64,000 nucleotides of DNA, from assembly GCA_964251665.1 (NCBI GenBank), contig CAXUKO010000019.1, positions 1 through 64,000 of the forward strand, written 5' to 3'. Positions 40,494 through 50,726 of the stretch are shown here, one piece after another (position 1 is the first letter of the stretch; each line of letters starts with the position of its first letter). The stretch comes from JBBQLG01 sp964251665 (GTDB lineage: Bacteria > Bacteroidota > Bacteroidia > Cytophagales > Spirosomataceae). The position numbers and the translations under genes are program-made. The notes below the pieces were generated by a model that worked only from the letters and a program-made list of their open reading frames with translations, had not been told where the DNA came from and did no database searches.

Positions 40494-42899
40494 TTACTCA
40501 CTCCGCAGGCTCTTCGCCGGGTTCATCAAGGCGGCTTTCAGGGCTTTATAGCCCACTGTTAGGACCGTAAGCGTCACGGCCAGCGCGATTGTCAGGGCAA
40601 AGACCCACCAGCCGATGTTTATCCGGTAGACGTAACCCTGCAGCCAGCCATTCATCAGGAACCAGCCAAGGGGAGCCGCCAGCACAAAGCCGATGAGCAC
40701 CAGCCGGGCAAACTCACGGCCGATCAGCCAGAGCAGTTGGCCGGGCGTAGCCCCCAGCACTTTCCGAACGCCGATTTCCTTCTGCTTCGCTTCGGTCATG
40801 AACGCTACCAGCCCGTACAGACCCAGACAGCCGATCAGCATCGCTATGACCGAAAACACCTCTGCCAGACTCAACAAAATGCGTTCGGTCAGGTAAAAAT
40901 CATTCAGCAGTTCATCGACAAACCCAGCCTTGAACACGTATTGGGGAAATAGCCCATCCCAGGCGCGCTCGACCGCCTTCAGAGTAGCAGGCACATCCGC
41001 TGAACTGATGCGGAGGGCAGCCATCTTGTTCTCCCGATGCATGTTCAGCAAGGCCATTGGCAGGATACCCACTTTCAGCTCGTCCAGATGAAAATCACGC
41101 AGTACACCAACGATAACTTTGTCGCTTCCCCAGACCTTGAGTCGTTTGCCGAGCACCTGATCGGGCGCACCAAGGCCTAACTGCTTCACCATCGTTTCGT
41201 TGACCAGAGCCTCATTGGCAGTCGTGTCGTTCGTTCGGAAGTTTCGCCCCGCCACCAGTTTCAGATCAAACAGCGGGACATAGTCCATATCACCAACTTT
41301 TATACGGACGGGAAATTTTTCCGGTTGGGTATGGGTGTCGAAGGCGAACGGAACAGGTGTGCGCTGATACGCGGCAGGCGGCTCAACCCCCAGAGCGACC
41401 TGCTGCACACCGGGCACCTGACGCAGCCGCTCGCGGAGGGTCTGCTGCCGGAGCGGGTTATCCGTTGGCACGCCTACGGTGAGGATAGCGTCTTTCCGAA
41501 AACCAAGGTCGATGGTCTGTAAGTAGTGTACCTGCCCCATCATGACGATGACGCCGATGCAGAACAACTGCGTGATGAAAAACTGCCCGATGACCAACCC
41601 CCGGCGGACCGATACGCCACCCACCTGCTGAGTTGTGAGTCGCCCGCGCAGGGCCGCCACCGGATTAAACCGGGCCAGCACCAGCGATGGGTACAGCCCC
41701 GCCAGCACGATAACGCCCAGCACTAAGGCCACAAACCAGGTTAACGGGCCCGGACGGAACAGATTGGCAACGGACAAATCAGCGTGAATAACCGCCAGGG
41801 CCTGGTTCAGCGCTGGCAGGACCAGTTGCACCAGCAGCAACGCCAGCGACACGGCAGCCAGTGTAACAAGGGCCGTTTCGGTCATAAACTGCCCAATCAG
41901 TTGCAGGCGGGTGCTGCCTATCGCTTTCCGCACCCCCACTTCTTTGGACCGCTTGAGCGCATGGGCCGTTGCAACATTAACGAAGTTGATGCAGGCACCA
42001 GCTACGAGCAGTAAACCGACCAGGATAAGGGCATACAGGATGGGACGCGGAGCATGACCGCCGTACTGCGGATTATGGTTTAACTCACTCAGGGGCAACG
42101 CGTGAAAATCGAGTGTTTTGGCCTCCTGCGCGTTCAGGTATTTCCGACTGATTGCCGGAAACACAGCCGCTAACGCATCGGCGGGTACACCCGGACGTAA
42201 GGCTACGAAACACATCGTCGTGACGTCACCCCAGGCCTGCATGGCCTGACTACCGTTTTCACCCATCAGCACCGGCACAGTCGCGTACGAAATCAGGGCT
42301 TCGTAATGCAGCTTCGTGTTTGAGGGCGGGTTTTTAATCACGCCCGTAACGGTCAGATCAACTTGGTTATTAAAGCGCAGCACCCGGCCCATTGGATCTC
42401 CGTCATCGAAATATTTACGGGCATATCGCTCGGAAAGCACCACCGTATTGGGCGCATTCAGGGCCGTTTTGGGGTCTCCGCTTAGCCACTCCGTGTCGAA
42501 AACGTCGAAGTACTGCGGCTCGGTGAAGCAGACGGTGCGCGACTCCTCAAATTTCTTCAGGAACCCGCCCCGGCCGTTGGGCACACTAATGATACGCCCA
42601 AACGTGTTTTCGAGCCGGACCGCACTCTCAATAAACGGATAGTCGCGTCGCAGCACCTCCGCCAGCGGCCGGGGCGTCGCATCGGTAGGCATCGTATTTT
42701 CGTGACGCAGATCGGTCACGATCCAGTAGGTGCGGTCGGCCCGGGCATGATACCGATCAAAGCTGAACAGGTAGCTGACCAGCAGAAAGATAACAATACC
42801 GCACGCCAGCCCGGCGGCCAGTCCAACGATGTTAATGGCGTTCATCCGGCGATACCGCCAGAGATTGCGAAGGGCGATTTTGAGGTAGTTCTGTAGCAT
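40494..42899 (-). CDS. MacB/FtsX-like ABC permease c
   Basis: An 801-residue paralogue with segment 1 near 20-44 (INIVGLAAGLACGIVIFLLV), segment 2 near 280-300 (YALILVGLLLVAGACINFVN) and the final three after residue 670. Coupling stretches are KEVGVRKAIGSTRLQ and KEIGVRKVLGATPGQ; the tail is ALMNPAKSLRSE, with Ala for the usual Val. ATAHALKR places it near permeases a and g. It is the last permease of an e-d-c unit, with the S41 gene next. A weak hairpin (42923-42956) separates it from d. Confidence 0.92.
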   Translation of the reverse strand: MLQNYLKIALRNLWRYRRMNAINIVGLAAGLACGIVIFLLVSYLFSFDRYHARADRTYWIVTDLRHENTMPTDATPRPLAEVLRRDYPFIESAVRLENTFGRIISVPNGRGGFLKKFEESRTVCFTEPQYFDVFDTEWLSGDPKTALNAPNTVVLSERYARKYFDDGDPMGRVLRFNNQVDLTVTGVIKNPPSNTKLHYEALISYATVPVLMGENGSQAMQAWGDVTTMCFVALRPGVPADALAAVFPAISRKYLNAQEAKTLDFHALPLSELNHNPQYGGHAPRPILYALILVGLLLVAGACINFVNVATAHALKRSKEVGVRKAIGSTRLQLIGQFMTETALVTLAAVSLALLLVQLVLPALNQALAVIHADLSVANLFRPGPLTWFVALVLGVIVLAGLYPSLVLARFNPVAALRGRLTTQQVGGVSVRRGLVIGQFFITQLFCIGVIVMMGQVHYLQTIDLGFRKDAILTVGVPTDNPLRQQTLRERLRQVPGVQQVALGVEPPAAYQRTPVPFAFDTHTQPEKFPVRIKVGDMDYVPLFDLKLVAGRNFRTNDTTANEALVNETMVKQLGLGAPDQVLGKRLKVWGSDKVIVGVLRDFHLDELKVGILPMALLNMHRENKMAALRISSADVPATLKAVERAWDGLFPQYVFKAGFVDELLNDFYLTERILLSLAEVFSVIAMLIGCLGLYGLVAFMTEAKQKEIGVRKVLGATPGQLLWLIGREFARLVLIGFVLAAPLGWFLMNGWLQGYVYRINIGWWVFALTIALAVTLTVLTVGYKALKAALMNPAKSLRSE

Positions 42900-42922
42900 G
42901 GGGATGATAGCTATATAGTTTC

Positions 42923-42956
42923 TTTTCCAGGCGGGCGACTACGCGTCCCTGGGAAA
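42923..42956 (-). other. Weak hairpin between permeases d and c
   Basis: CTTTTCCAGG and CCTGGGAAAG pair around a GC-rich interior with mismatches. The 60-base gap has no other signal; partial termination between d and c is possible. Confidence 0.35.
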
Positions 42957-42959
42957 GGG

Positions 42960-45332
42960 TCATTCACTTCTCAAACTCTTGACCGGATTCATCAGGGCGG
43001 CTTTGATGCTCTGAAAACTCACCGTTAGTAGCGCGATGACAATGGCTAGACCACCGGCCAGGGCAAACATCCACCATTCGATGTCAACTTTGTAGGCGAA
43101 ATCTTCCAGCCACTTGGTCATGGCGTACCAGGCCAGGGGCGAGGCAATGAGGATGGCAATCAGCACTAACCGCATAAAGTCTTTCGAGAGCAAGCCAACA
43201 ATATTGGTTACGCTGGCTCCCAGCACTTTGCGAACGCCAATTTCTTTGGTGCGGGCTTCTACATTGAACATCATTAAGCCCAGCAGACCCAAACTGGCGA
43301 CGAGTAGTGTCAGGCCAGTGAAGGCATTGAACAGGCGGGCCAACCGGTCTTCTTTAACGTAAAGCTGATTATAAGCATCGTCCAGGAAGTAGGAATCAAA
43401 AGGTGACGCTGGTTTCTGCTGGTTATAAATTGCCTTTAACTGATCGAGGGCCTGAAGCATATCCGTGTGCGGATTCAGTTTCACCAGTAAATACCCTCCA
43501 TTGGCAACAAAGGCGCGGCTTGTATCGCTGACTACTGTTAGCATCATGGGCGATACAGCGCCGTGCAGACTTCGTACGTGAAAATCGTTGACAATGCCAC
43601 CAATGGGCTTTTCATTGAATGGGTCCAGTTGGGCCAGCGGGTTGCCTTTCAGATTCGTTTCACGCACAACGGTTTGGTTGTAAACCGTTAAGTCATTTAT
43701 TATTGGTCGCTTACCCCAGTTCTCGGGCGCGTTCGCCCAACGGATGCCTAACGTCTGAAAAAAGTGTTCATCCACTGATAAAGCATTCACCATTAACTGC
43801 TTTTTGACCTTTTTAGCGGTCATAAAATAGGTCATGATGTTGTTAGTAAACAGCCGGGTGTTAGTAGCTGCTACGTTTTCTGATCCAGCCCACTGCCGGA
43901 CGGCGTTACGAAAAGAAATGAACTGCCCGGCCATACCAGGGTCAATAGTGATCGCCACCACCTGCGCCCGGTTTAGACCTAAGCTTTTAGTCCGCAGAAA
44001 CCGCATTTGGGTGAACAGCACAAAGCTGCAAATCAACAACCCCACCGAAGCCGTGAACTGTACCGTCGTGAAGACCCGGCGTATACCCGCTCCGCGCTGC
44101 GCCGAACTCATGGACCCCTTCAATACCTCCCATGGTCTGAATCCAGATAGCAGGAGCGCCGGATAGCTACTTGCCAGCAGGACGCAACTAACCCAAAGTG
44201 CCCCGATTAGCCCCCAATAACTGCTCTGATGCATTACCCGGGCATCCATGTGCAGATTAAGGGCTTGATTGGCCCACGGAAATAACGCCTGAAGCAGAAT
44301 TATGGCCTGACCGAACGCCAATGTCGTCGTTAAAAGCGACTCGGTATAAAACTGCGTTATCAACTCGCTACGCAAGCCACCCACCGCTTTCCGAACGCCT
44401 ACCTCACGAGCCCGCTGGGTAGCGCGGGCAGTAGTTAAACTGATATAGTTGATGATCGCAAGCGCCAAAATCGCAAGCGCAATAGCCAGGAAAATGTACA
44501 GCGTTTGCCGGGTGCCGGAAGAGGTTGAGCGACTGTTTAAATAAAGTGATGGCAACGGCTCCAGATACATTTTCGCCGAGAGGTCAACAAAATCAACGCT
44601 CGATTTGACCTTTTGTAGCTTTTGCGCCGTCAGAGGTACATTCGTGCCGGGGCGAAGCACCAGAAACGTTTCTAAGATCCCTACACGTTCATACAGTTCT
44701 CTCCGGCTGGGTCCTAATGTGGGCATAGAACTAAGTGAGATCAGGGCGTTGAACCCAATAACACTGTTTGTGGGCAGGTCATCGAGTACGCCCGATACAG
44801 TAAGCGGATATTGCCTGTCGTACATTACGGTTTCGCCAATAGGATTCTGATCGCCGAAGTACTTTTCGGCCAGTCCTCGGGTCAGCACAATTCGACCCGG
44901 TTCGGCTAAAGCGGTATGCGCATCGCCCTGTAATAAAGGAAAACCCATTACCGATAAAATGGATGCATCGGCGAAGCCAACCTCTTCCTCTTTGAAGCGA
45001 TTCTGGCCAACCTGTAAAAGTGTGGGACCGAACCCTCCCGAAAAGCGCACAAACTGCTCTACTTCCGGCAACTGACGTTTAGCCATGCGACCAAGCGATT
45101 CGTGATGCCCAATCATATTTATATCACTATCGCCGTATTTTGCTGACGACAAGATGCGATAGGTTCGGTCGGCAAAGGGGTGGAACCGGTCGTAATGAAA
45201 CTCGTGCCAGACGTAGAGCGCAATGAACGTACTAACGGCTAGCCCAACGGTCAGGCCCGTAATGTTCAACAGGCTAAACAGGCGGTTTCGCCATAATTGC
45301 CGAAAAGCGACTTTGAGGTAGTTCCTAAACAT
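42960..45332 (-). CDS. MacB/FtsX-like ABC permease d
   Basis: A 790-residue paralogue. It starts MFRNYLKVAFRQL and has segment 1 near 21-42 (NITGLTVGLAVSTFIALYVW), with first-half coupling stretch REVGVRKAVGGLRSEL and second-half KEIGVRKVLGASVTNI, and ends ALMNPVKSLRSE. Its first-half region (SLTTARATQRAREV) differs from its neighbours, but the DNA for segments 6-7 (43108-43253) is nearly identical to that of permease e, a sign of local gene conversion. It follows e by 12 bases. Confidence 0.92.
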   Translation of the reverse strand: MFRNYLKVAFRQLWRNRLFSLLNITGLTVGLAVSTFIALYVWHEFHYDRFHPFADRTYRILSSAKYGDSDINMIGHHESLGRMAKRQLPEVEQFVRFSGGFGPTLLQVGQNRFKEEEVGFADASILSVMGFPLLQGDAHTALAEPGRIVLTRGLAEKYFGDQNPIGETVMYDRQYPLTVSGVLDDLPTNSVIGFNALISLSSMPTLGPSRRELYERVGILETFLVLRPGTNVPLTAQKLQKVKSSVDFVDLSAKMYLEPLPSLYLNSRSTSSGTRQTLYIFLAIALAILALAIINYISLTTARATQRAREVGVRKAVGGLRSELITQFYTESLLTTTLAFGQAIILLQALFPWANQALNLHMDARVMHQSSYWGLIGALWVSCVLLASSYPALLLSGFRPWEVLKGSMSSAQRGAGIRRVFTTVQFTASVGLLICSFVLFTQMRFLRTKSLGLNRAQVVAITIDPGMAGQFISFRNAVRQWAGSENVAATNTRLFTNNIMTYFMTAKKVKKQLMVNALSVDEHFFQTLGIRWANAPENWGKRPIINDLTVYNQTVVRETNLKGNPLAQLDPFNEKPIGGIVNDFHVRSLHGAVSPMMLTVVSDTSRAFVANGGYLLVKLNPHTDMLQALDQLKAIYNQQKPASPFDSYFLDDAYNQLYVKEDRLARLFNAFTGLTLLVASLGLLGLMMFNVEARTKEIGVRKVLGASVTNIVGLLSKDFMRLVLIAILIASPLAWYAMTKWLEDFAYKVDIEWWMFALAGGLAIVIALLTVSFQSIKAALMNPVKSLRSE
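43108..43253. repeat. Near-identical block shared by permeases d and e, copy 1
   Basis: These 146 bases differ from 45493-45638 at six positions only, while the rest of the two genes is far more diverged. The block codes for the second-half coupling stretch and the next transmembrane segment. Confidence 0.8.
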
Positions 45333-45344
45333 GGCTTCATAGAT

Positions 45345-47825
45345 TTATTCAGAACGTAAACTCTTGACCGGATTCATCAGGGCGGCTTTGATACTCTGGT
45401 AACTCACCGTGAGCAGGGCAATACCAATGGCTAATAAACCCGCCCCGGCAAACATCCACCACTCGATGGTGATCCTGTAGGCAAAGCCCTGTAGCCACTT
45501 GGTCATGGCATACCAGGCAAGGGGCGAGGCAATGAGGATGGCAATCAGCACTAACCGCATAAAGTCTTTCGAGAGCAAGCCAACAATACTGGTTACGCTG
45601 GCTCCCAGCACTTTACGCACGCCGATTTCTTTGGTGCGTTGCTGCGCGGCAAAGGCTGCCAGCCCAAACAGACCCAGACACGAGATAAGAATAGAGATGA
45701 TGGTGAAGTACGTGACAATACGCGAGGTGCGGGCATCGGCCTGGTAGTTGCGCTGAAAATCTTCGTCCAGAAAGCTGTATTCAAACGGCTCGTCGGGCCG
45801 GACAGCTTTCCACTTCTGCTCCAGAAACGTCAGCACATTGCCAACATGAGCGGTGTTGACATGAACGATAAGGTAGTTGAAAAACGGCTCATTGTTCAGC
45901 AGGAACGCATAGGGTTGAATGGCCTTGTGAAGGTCTTCGTAGTGAAAATCCTTAATGACGCCGATGATCTCGACCGACGAGGTTTTGCCCCGCTCATCGA
46001 AATTGAGCGTCTGGCCGATGGCCTTCTCAAGCGGAATGCTCAATTGCCGGAGGGTAGCCTCATTTACGATCATCCGGTTGGCCGTATCGCCCGGAAACGC
46101 TGATGTAAAGAGTCGGCCTTTGAGCAGTTGGAAACCCATTTGCTGCATAAATCCCTGATCGACCCAGTTCGTCTTTACCGTCTGGATTTGGCTGACGGTT
46201 TGGTCGGGTCGGTGCAAACTCACATCACTCGGGTTAATAATGCCCGGGTAATACATGGCCCCGGCTGCGCCCAGTACCTGGTTATTTTGGGTAATATCGT
46301 TCCGAAGGGCGGTGTAAACTTTGTGCGCTTCGTCGCTGCGGAGGGGAATAACGACCTGCTGATCTTTAGTGAAGCCCAGCGGCTGATTACGCAGGAACGC
46401 CATCTGCCGCTGAATGACCACCGTGGCCAGCACCAGCCCAATCGAAATAACGAACTGAAATACCACCAGCCCCCGGCGCAAAGCCACCGCCGACACCGCA
46501 TTGGTAAACCGTCCGTTGGCACCACCCTTGAGCACGTCCACCGGGTTGAAGACCGACAGATAAAACGCCGGGTAGCTGCCCGCTACCAGCCCCGTGAGCA
46601 AAGCCAGCACCAGAAAGGCACCAATAATGGCCGGATCAACCAGCTCGGAGAAAGCCAATGTTTTCGCCGTCAGCTGGTTAAAGACCGGCAGCAGCACGGC
46701 AACCAGGCCAAACGCAAGCACCACCGCCAACAGGGTCAATACCATCGACTCCCCCAGAAACTGCCCGATTAAGGCGCTCCGCTCTGCGCCCATCACTTTG
46801 CGAATCCCCACTTCAGCGGCACGTTTGGCCGACCGGGCCGTGGCCAGATTCATGAAGTTAATGCAGGCAATCAGCAGCGTAAACAGGGCAATAGAAGCCA
46901 GAATGTACAGATAAGTAGTGCTGTTGGTTGGCGTTAGTACCTCACGCACCTGTCCGTATAAATGTATAGCGGGCACCGGCACCAGAAAAATACGTTTATC
47001 CTTGCCGTTGGCCGCCAGGTCTTTTCGCGCATATTTTTCGATGAAGGCGGGCAGCTTTCGCGTAAACTGCCGGGCATCGGCTGATTTGCCCATCCGGTCG
47101 GGCTGTAAGCGGAGGTAGGTGTAAAACATATTGTTCGTGTGGAAGTTCTGCGCCTGATCCCGCAGAAAACCACCGACCCAACCCGCCGTCATGGGCATGA
47201 AAAAGCGGGCGTCGATGTGGGACCGCGCACTTTCGTCGCGAAAAACACCGGTCACTTTGTAGGATTCGCCTTTTCCCATTTCCCCGTTGATGCGGATGAG
47301 CTTGTTCAGGGCCGGGGCATTGCCAAAGAGTTTGTGCGCTACAGCATCCGACAGAACAACGGAGTGCGCATCCAGCAGGGCCGTTCTGGCATTGCCTTCG
47401 GTGAACTGGTAGGTGAAAACATCGAAAAACGAGGAGTCGATCTGGTAGCCTTTAGTTTCGTAAAATGACTGTACCGGCTTGCCCGACTCCCGAACCTGAA
47501 ACAGCGTTTTGCTCTCGAGGAAGTTAGCCCATATCCGCGTCACCTGTGCGACTTCCGGAAACTCCGCTTTCAGGGCAGCCGCGTATGGTGCCGATAAACG
47601 GGGAACCTCTTCGTAGCTGCCCGCCGAAAACATGGCGTCGCTGCTGACTAAGTACAGGTCATTGGCGTGCTGATGATGTTTATCGAACGAGAGTTCACTG
47701 CGGATGTAAAGCACCAGCAGCATGCAGCAGGTCATTCCTACCGACAGGCCCAGAATATTGATGGCCGAAAATGACTTACTCCGAAGCAGGTTCCGGACGG
47801 CGATTTTGAGGTAATTGCGGAGCAT
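45345..47825 (-). CDS. MacB/FtsX-like ABC permease e
   Basis: An 826-residue paralogue starting MLRNYLKIAVRNLLRSKS at 47825; the frame is open 25 codons further but every paralogue starts here. Segment 1 is near 22-41 (NILGLSVGMTCCMLLVLYIR). Coupling stretches are AEVGIRKVMGAERSA and KEIGVRKVLGASVTSI. NLATARSAKRA groups it with permease f. It is the first gene of the e-d-c unit and its promoter must lie in or beyond the 43 bases it shares with the divergent Uma2-like gene at 47869, where only a plus-strand -7 element is seen. Confidence 0.92.
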   Translation of the reverse strand: MLRNYLKIAVRNLLRSKSFSAINILGLSVGMTCCMLLVLYIRSELSFDKHHQHANDLYLVSSDAMFSAGSYEEVPRLSAPYAAALKAEFPEVAQVTRIWANFLESKTLFQVRESGKPVQSFYETKGYQIDSSFFDVFTYQFTEGNARTALLDAHSVVLSDAVAHKLFGNAPALNKLIRINGEMGKGESYKVTGVFRDESARSHIDARFFMPMTAGWVGGFLRDQAQNFHTNNMFYTYLRLQPDRMGKSADARQFTRKLPAFIEKYARKDLAANGKDKRIFLVPVPAIHLYGQVREVLTPTNSTTYLYILASIALFTLLIACINFMNLATARSAKRAAEVGIRKVMGAERSALIGQFLGESMVLTLLAVVLAFGLVAVLLPVFNQLTAKTLAFSELVDPAIIGAFLVLALLTGLVAGSYPAFYLSVFNPVDVLKGGANGRFTNAVSAVALRRGLVVFQFVISIGLVLATVVIQRQMAFLRNQPLGFTKDQQVVIPLRSDEAHKVYTALRNDITQNNQVLGAAGAMYYPGIINPSDVSLHRPDQTVSQIQTVKTNWVDQGFMQQMGFQLLKGRLFTSAFPGDTANRMIVNEATLRQLSIPLEKAIGQTLNFDERGKTSSVEIIGVIKDFHYEDLHKAIQPYAFLLNNEPFFNYLIVHVNTAHVGNVLTFLEQKWKAVRPDEPFEYSFLDEDFQRNYQADARTSRIVTYFTIISILISCLGLFGLAAFAAQQRTKEIGVRKVLGASVTSIVGLLSKDFMRLVLIAILIASPLAWYAMTKWLQGFAYRITIEWWMFAGAGLLAIGIALLTVSYQSIKAALMNPVKSLRSE
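45493..45638. repeat. Near-identical block shared by permeases d and e, copy 2
   Basis: Partner of 43108-43253, with six differences in 146 bases. The identity ends abruptly on both sides. Confidence 0.8.
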
Positions 47826-47842
47826 TTGGGTTCGGGTTTGGT

Positions 47843-47850
47843 TACCTTTG
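47843..47850 (+). promoter_or_regulatory. -7 element of the first type A Uma2-like gene
   Basis: TACCTTTG matches TAnnTTTG 18 bases before ATG 47869. The other type A gene has TATCTTTG in the same place, followed like this one by a run of A, so the promoter region is conserved. Confidence 0.5.
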
Positions 47851-47868
47851 AAAAAAACACACTGGGTT

Positions 47869-48348
47869 ATGGAATCTATCATTGACTCGCCCATCCGCAT
47901 CGACGAATCACAGGACGAAAAAATGTCGAGTTACAATCACTCCGAGTTACAGACCCGGCTGGGCTTCTTGTTAATGCTGGCGTATCGCCATCAGTATAGC
48001 ATCCTGACCGAACTCGATTTCGCTTTTGCTTCCGGCAAAACCCGCCCTGATCTTTGTATACTGCCCAAACGTAAGGCAAACTGGATGGAGGACGAGATTA
48101 TCGTCAGCGATGTGCCCCTGACAACCATTGAGATCCTCTCGCCCGAGCAGAGTATGAACAGTTTACTCGACCGCATTTATAAAAAGCATTTCCCGGCGGG
48201 AGTCAAAACGGTCTGGCTGATTATTCCGGCCATTCAGATTATCACTATTCTGTTGCCTGACCAAAGCCGTATCAACGTGACTGAAGGTGTGCTGACGGAC
48301 CCCGTTACCGGATTACAATTAACTATAAGCGAGGTATTTGAGGGTTAA
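47869..48348 (+). CDS. Uma2 family nuclease-fold protein, type A copy 1
   Basis: A 159-residue protein of the Uma2 (DUF820) family, which has a PD-(D/E)xK restriction-endonuclease-like fold. The conserved pieces are TELDFAFASGKTRPDLCI (D61) and TTIEILSPEQS (E88), then KKHFPAGVKTVWLIIP. No biochemical role of the family is firmly known. It reads against the surrounding permeases: its promoter region is shared with permease e and its stop codon overlaps the stop codon of permease f by four bases (TTAA, 48345-48348). It is collinear over its whole length with the copy at 53658. No methyltransferase is nearby, so a classical restriction system is unlikely. Confidence 0.82.
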   Translation: MESIIDSPIRIDESQDEKMSSYNHSELQTRLGFLLMLAYRHQYSILTELDFAFASGKTRPDLCILPKRKANWMEDEIIVSDVPLTTIEILSPEQSMNSLLDRIYKKHFPAGVKTVWLIIPAIQIITILLPDQSRINVTEGVLTDPVTGLQLTISEVFEG

Positions 48349-50714
48349 TCACTTCTCAATGATTTCACCGGATTCATCAGGGCTGCTTTGATACTCTGGT
48401 AACTCACCGTCAGCAGGGCGATACCCACCGCCAGCAGCCCCGACAGCGCGAAGACCCACCAGGAAATGTCTACCTTGTAGGCAAAGCCCTGTAGCCACTG
48501 GTTCATGGCGTACCAGGCCACCGGTGTGGCGACCAGAATGGCGATGACGACCAACTTCAGGAAGTCCTGAGACAGTAGCCTGACAATGCTGGCTACTGAG
48601 GCACCGAGCACTTTGCGGACACCGATTTCTTTGGTCCGCTGCTCGGCCGTGAACGCGGCCAGTCCAAACAGACCCAGGCAGGCAATAAAAATAGCCAGGC
48701 CCGCAAACAGCGTCGCCAGGGTCCCGACTACGGTTTCGCTTTTATACAGTTTCTGATAATCCGTATCTACGAACGAATACGTAAACGGGAGTTTAGGATT
48801 CAGTTTCCGCCACAGGGCCTCGATACTGACCAGAGCCTGCTTCGTCTGGCCGGGCTGGGTGCGGACCAAAATGTTGTTGGGCCACCAGGTCTCACCCAGA
48901 CGAATAATAAGCGGCCGGATGGCTACGTGCAGGGAGTTGAAATGAAAGTCTTCGATCAGCCCGACGATCTTGCCGGGGTGCGTCCCGAACCTGAGCGGTT
49001 GCCCAACAGGTTCTTTATAACCTATCCGTTTGGCGGCAGCCTGGTTGATAAGGTAATTGGTAGTGTCGGTGCCAAAATCGGGTGAAAAATCGTGGCCCCG
49101 CAGTACCTTGATCTTCATGGTTTTAGTGTACTCGTACCCCACCACCGTGTTGTTGAACTGAATGGCAAGGCCAGGATCTTTACCCGGCCAAAATACGCCG
49201 TCGGTAGTACTGCCATTCTGCAACGGATCGCTTACGGAATGGGTAACCCCCTGAATTCCGGATAGCCGCAGCAGTTCCTGTTTAAACGTCCGGTAGTTTT
49301 TGGCGACCTCACCACTGCCGGGAATGTTAATCAGGTTCTCGCGGTCGTAGCCCAGGTTCTTGGTCTGAATGTAGTGCAGTTGCCGGTAAACGACCACCGT
49401 TTCCACAATCATTAGCATCGACAGCACAAACTGAAACACCACCAGTCCGCGCCGGACTAGCTGAGCACTCGCGCCAAACCGTAAGGTTCCCTTAAGCACG
49501 CGAACCGGACTGAGGGCGGATAAAAAGAGTGCCGGATAGCTACCCGCCAGCGCACTTGTTGTGATCAGGAGCCCAATCAATAAAGCCCAGAAAGCAGGCT
49601 GATTCAGCGGCAGGGTCAACTGCTTTTCGGTCAGTTCGTTGAATAGCGGCAGCAAACCGCCCACTACGACGAGCGCCAATACAAGGGCCAGCGTTGTCAG
49701 CAATAGGGCTTCGCCCATAAACTGCCCGATCAGCGATGCCCGTTCGGCACCAATCACTTTCCGTACGCCCACTTCCCGTGCCCGCTTTGCCGACCGGGCG
49801 GTGGCCAGGTTCATGAAGTTGATGCCCGCAATCAGGAGCAGAAACACCGCCACAAGGGTAAATAACCGCACGTATTCGATGCGGCCACCGTCGCGCTGTC
49901 CGTTTTTGAAGTTGGCGTATAAGTAAGCCTCTGTTTCAGGTTGCAGAAACAGCTGAATGTCGAACGTGGCACTGATGTCTTTATTCCGGCCTTTCAGAAA
50001 TCGCTTCAGCCTGGCATTTACTTTAGCCGGGTCGCTGCCGGGACGGAGAGCCAGGCGCGTATCGGGTCCGCCATTTTCCCAGCCCGTCAGCCATGTATTT
50101 TGTTTCAGGAAGTTGTTCCAGTTCAGGAGAAAATCGTACTGCTCGAGCGAATGGACGGGCAGATTCTCAAATACGGCGGTCACCTGATAGTCCGTCTCAT
50201 TGTCGAACCGGATTGATTTACCCAACGCCTTCTGCGCCGTACCAAAGTAGGCTTCGGCCACTTTTCGCGAGATGGCCAGGTTGTTGGGGGCGTTCAGGGC
50301 TGTAGCGGCTGTACCCGCCAGCAGGGGAATGCTGTAAATCCGAAACCAGTCGGCACCGGCGTAGCAACCTGTTTGTCTGGATACGTTATCCCCCACCATC
50401 AGCACATGACCCTGTTTCGCTGATAAACCGGCGGCATACTGCACCTCGGGGAACTGTCGCTTCAGTTCGTCGGCCAGTATGCCGGGGGTGTCCTCATCCG
50501 TGACAATCCGGCCGTCGGCAATCTCATTCTCCATAACGCGGTATAGATTGGCGCTGTTTTCGTACAGTTTTCCTACGCTCAACTCGTCCCGAATCCACAG
50601 AAAAATGAGCAGACTACTGGCCATACCCAACGCCAGCCCCAGGATGTTGATGGCCGAGAAGGTCTTGTTGCGAATCAGGTTCCGCCAGGCGATTTTGAGG
50701 TAGTTGCGGAGCAT
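48345..50714 (-). CDS. MacB/FtsX-like ABC permease f
   Basis: A 789-residue paralogue, transcribed alone between two oppositely oriented Uma2-like genes. Segment 1 is near 21-40 (NILGLALGMASSLLIFLWIR). Coupling stretches are REVGVRKVIGAERASL and KEIGVRKVLGASVASI. The tail is ALMNPVKSLRSD, the only one ending in Asp instead of Glu. NLATARSAKRA and LVVFQFVLSM group it with permease e. Its 50-base upstream gap holds a plus-strand promoter for the type B gene but no clear minus-strand one. Confidence 0.92.
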   Translation of the reverse strand: MLRNYLKIAWRNLIRNKTFSAINILGLALGMASSLLIFLWIRDELSVGKLYENSANLYRVMENEIADGRIVTDEDTPGILADELKRQFPEVQYAAGLSAKQGHVLMVGDNVSRQTGCYAGADWFRIYSIPLLAGTAATALNAPNNLAISRKVAEAYFGTAQKALGKSIRFDNETDYQVTAVFENLPVHSLEQYDFLLNWNNFLKQNTWLTGWENGGPDTRLALRPGSDPAKVNARLKRFLKGRNKDISATFDIQLFLQPETEAYLYANFKNGQRDGGRIEYVRLFTLVAVFLLLIAGINFMNLATARSAKRAREVGVRKVIGAERASLIGQFMGEALLLTTLALVLALVVVGGLLPLFNELTEKQLTLPLNQPAFWALLIGLLITTSALAGSYPALFLSALSPVRVLKGTLRFGASAQLVRRGLVVFQFVLSMLMIVETVVVYRQLHYIQTKNLGYDRENLINIPGSGEVAKNYRTFKQELLRLSGIQGVTHSVSDPLQNGSTTDGVFWPGKDPGLAIQFNNTVVGYEYTKTMKIKVLRGHDFSPDFGTDTTNYLINQAAAKRIGYKEPVGQPLRFGTHPGKIVGLIEDFHFNSLHVAIRPLIIRLGETWWPNNILVRTQPGQTKQALVSIEALWRKLNPKLPFTYSFVDTDYQKLYKSETVVGTLATLFAGLAIFIACLGLFGLAAFTAEQRTKEIGVRKVLGASVASIVRLLSQDFLKLVVIAILVATPVAWYAMNQWLQGFAYKVDISWWVFALSGLLAVGIALLTVSYQSIKAALMNPVKSLRSD

Positions 50715-50726
50715 AATGCTTTTCGT

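Noticed and set aside
43114..45747. Two antisense peptides with identical N-terminal halves inside permeases d and e
   Set aside because: The identity is a by-product of the near-identical DNA block shared by the two permease genes, not evidence of a small conserved protein.
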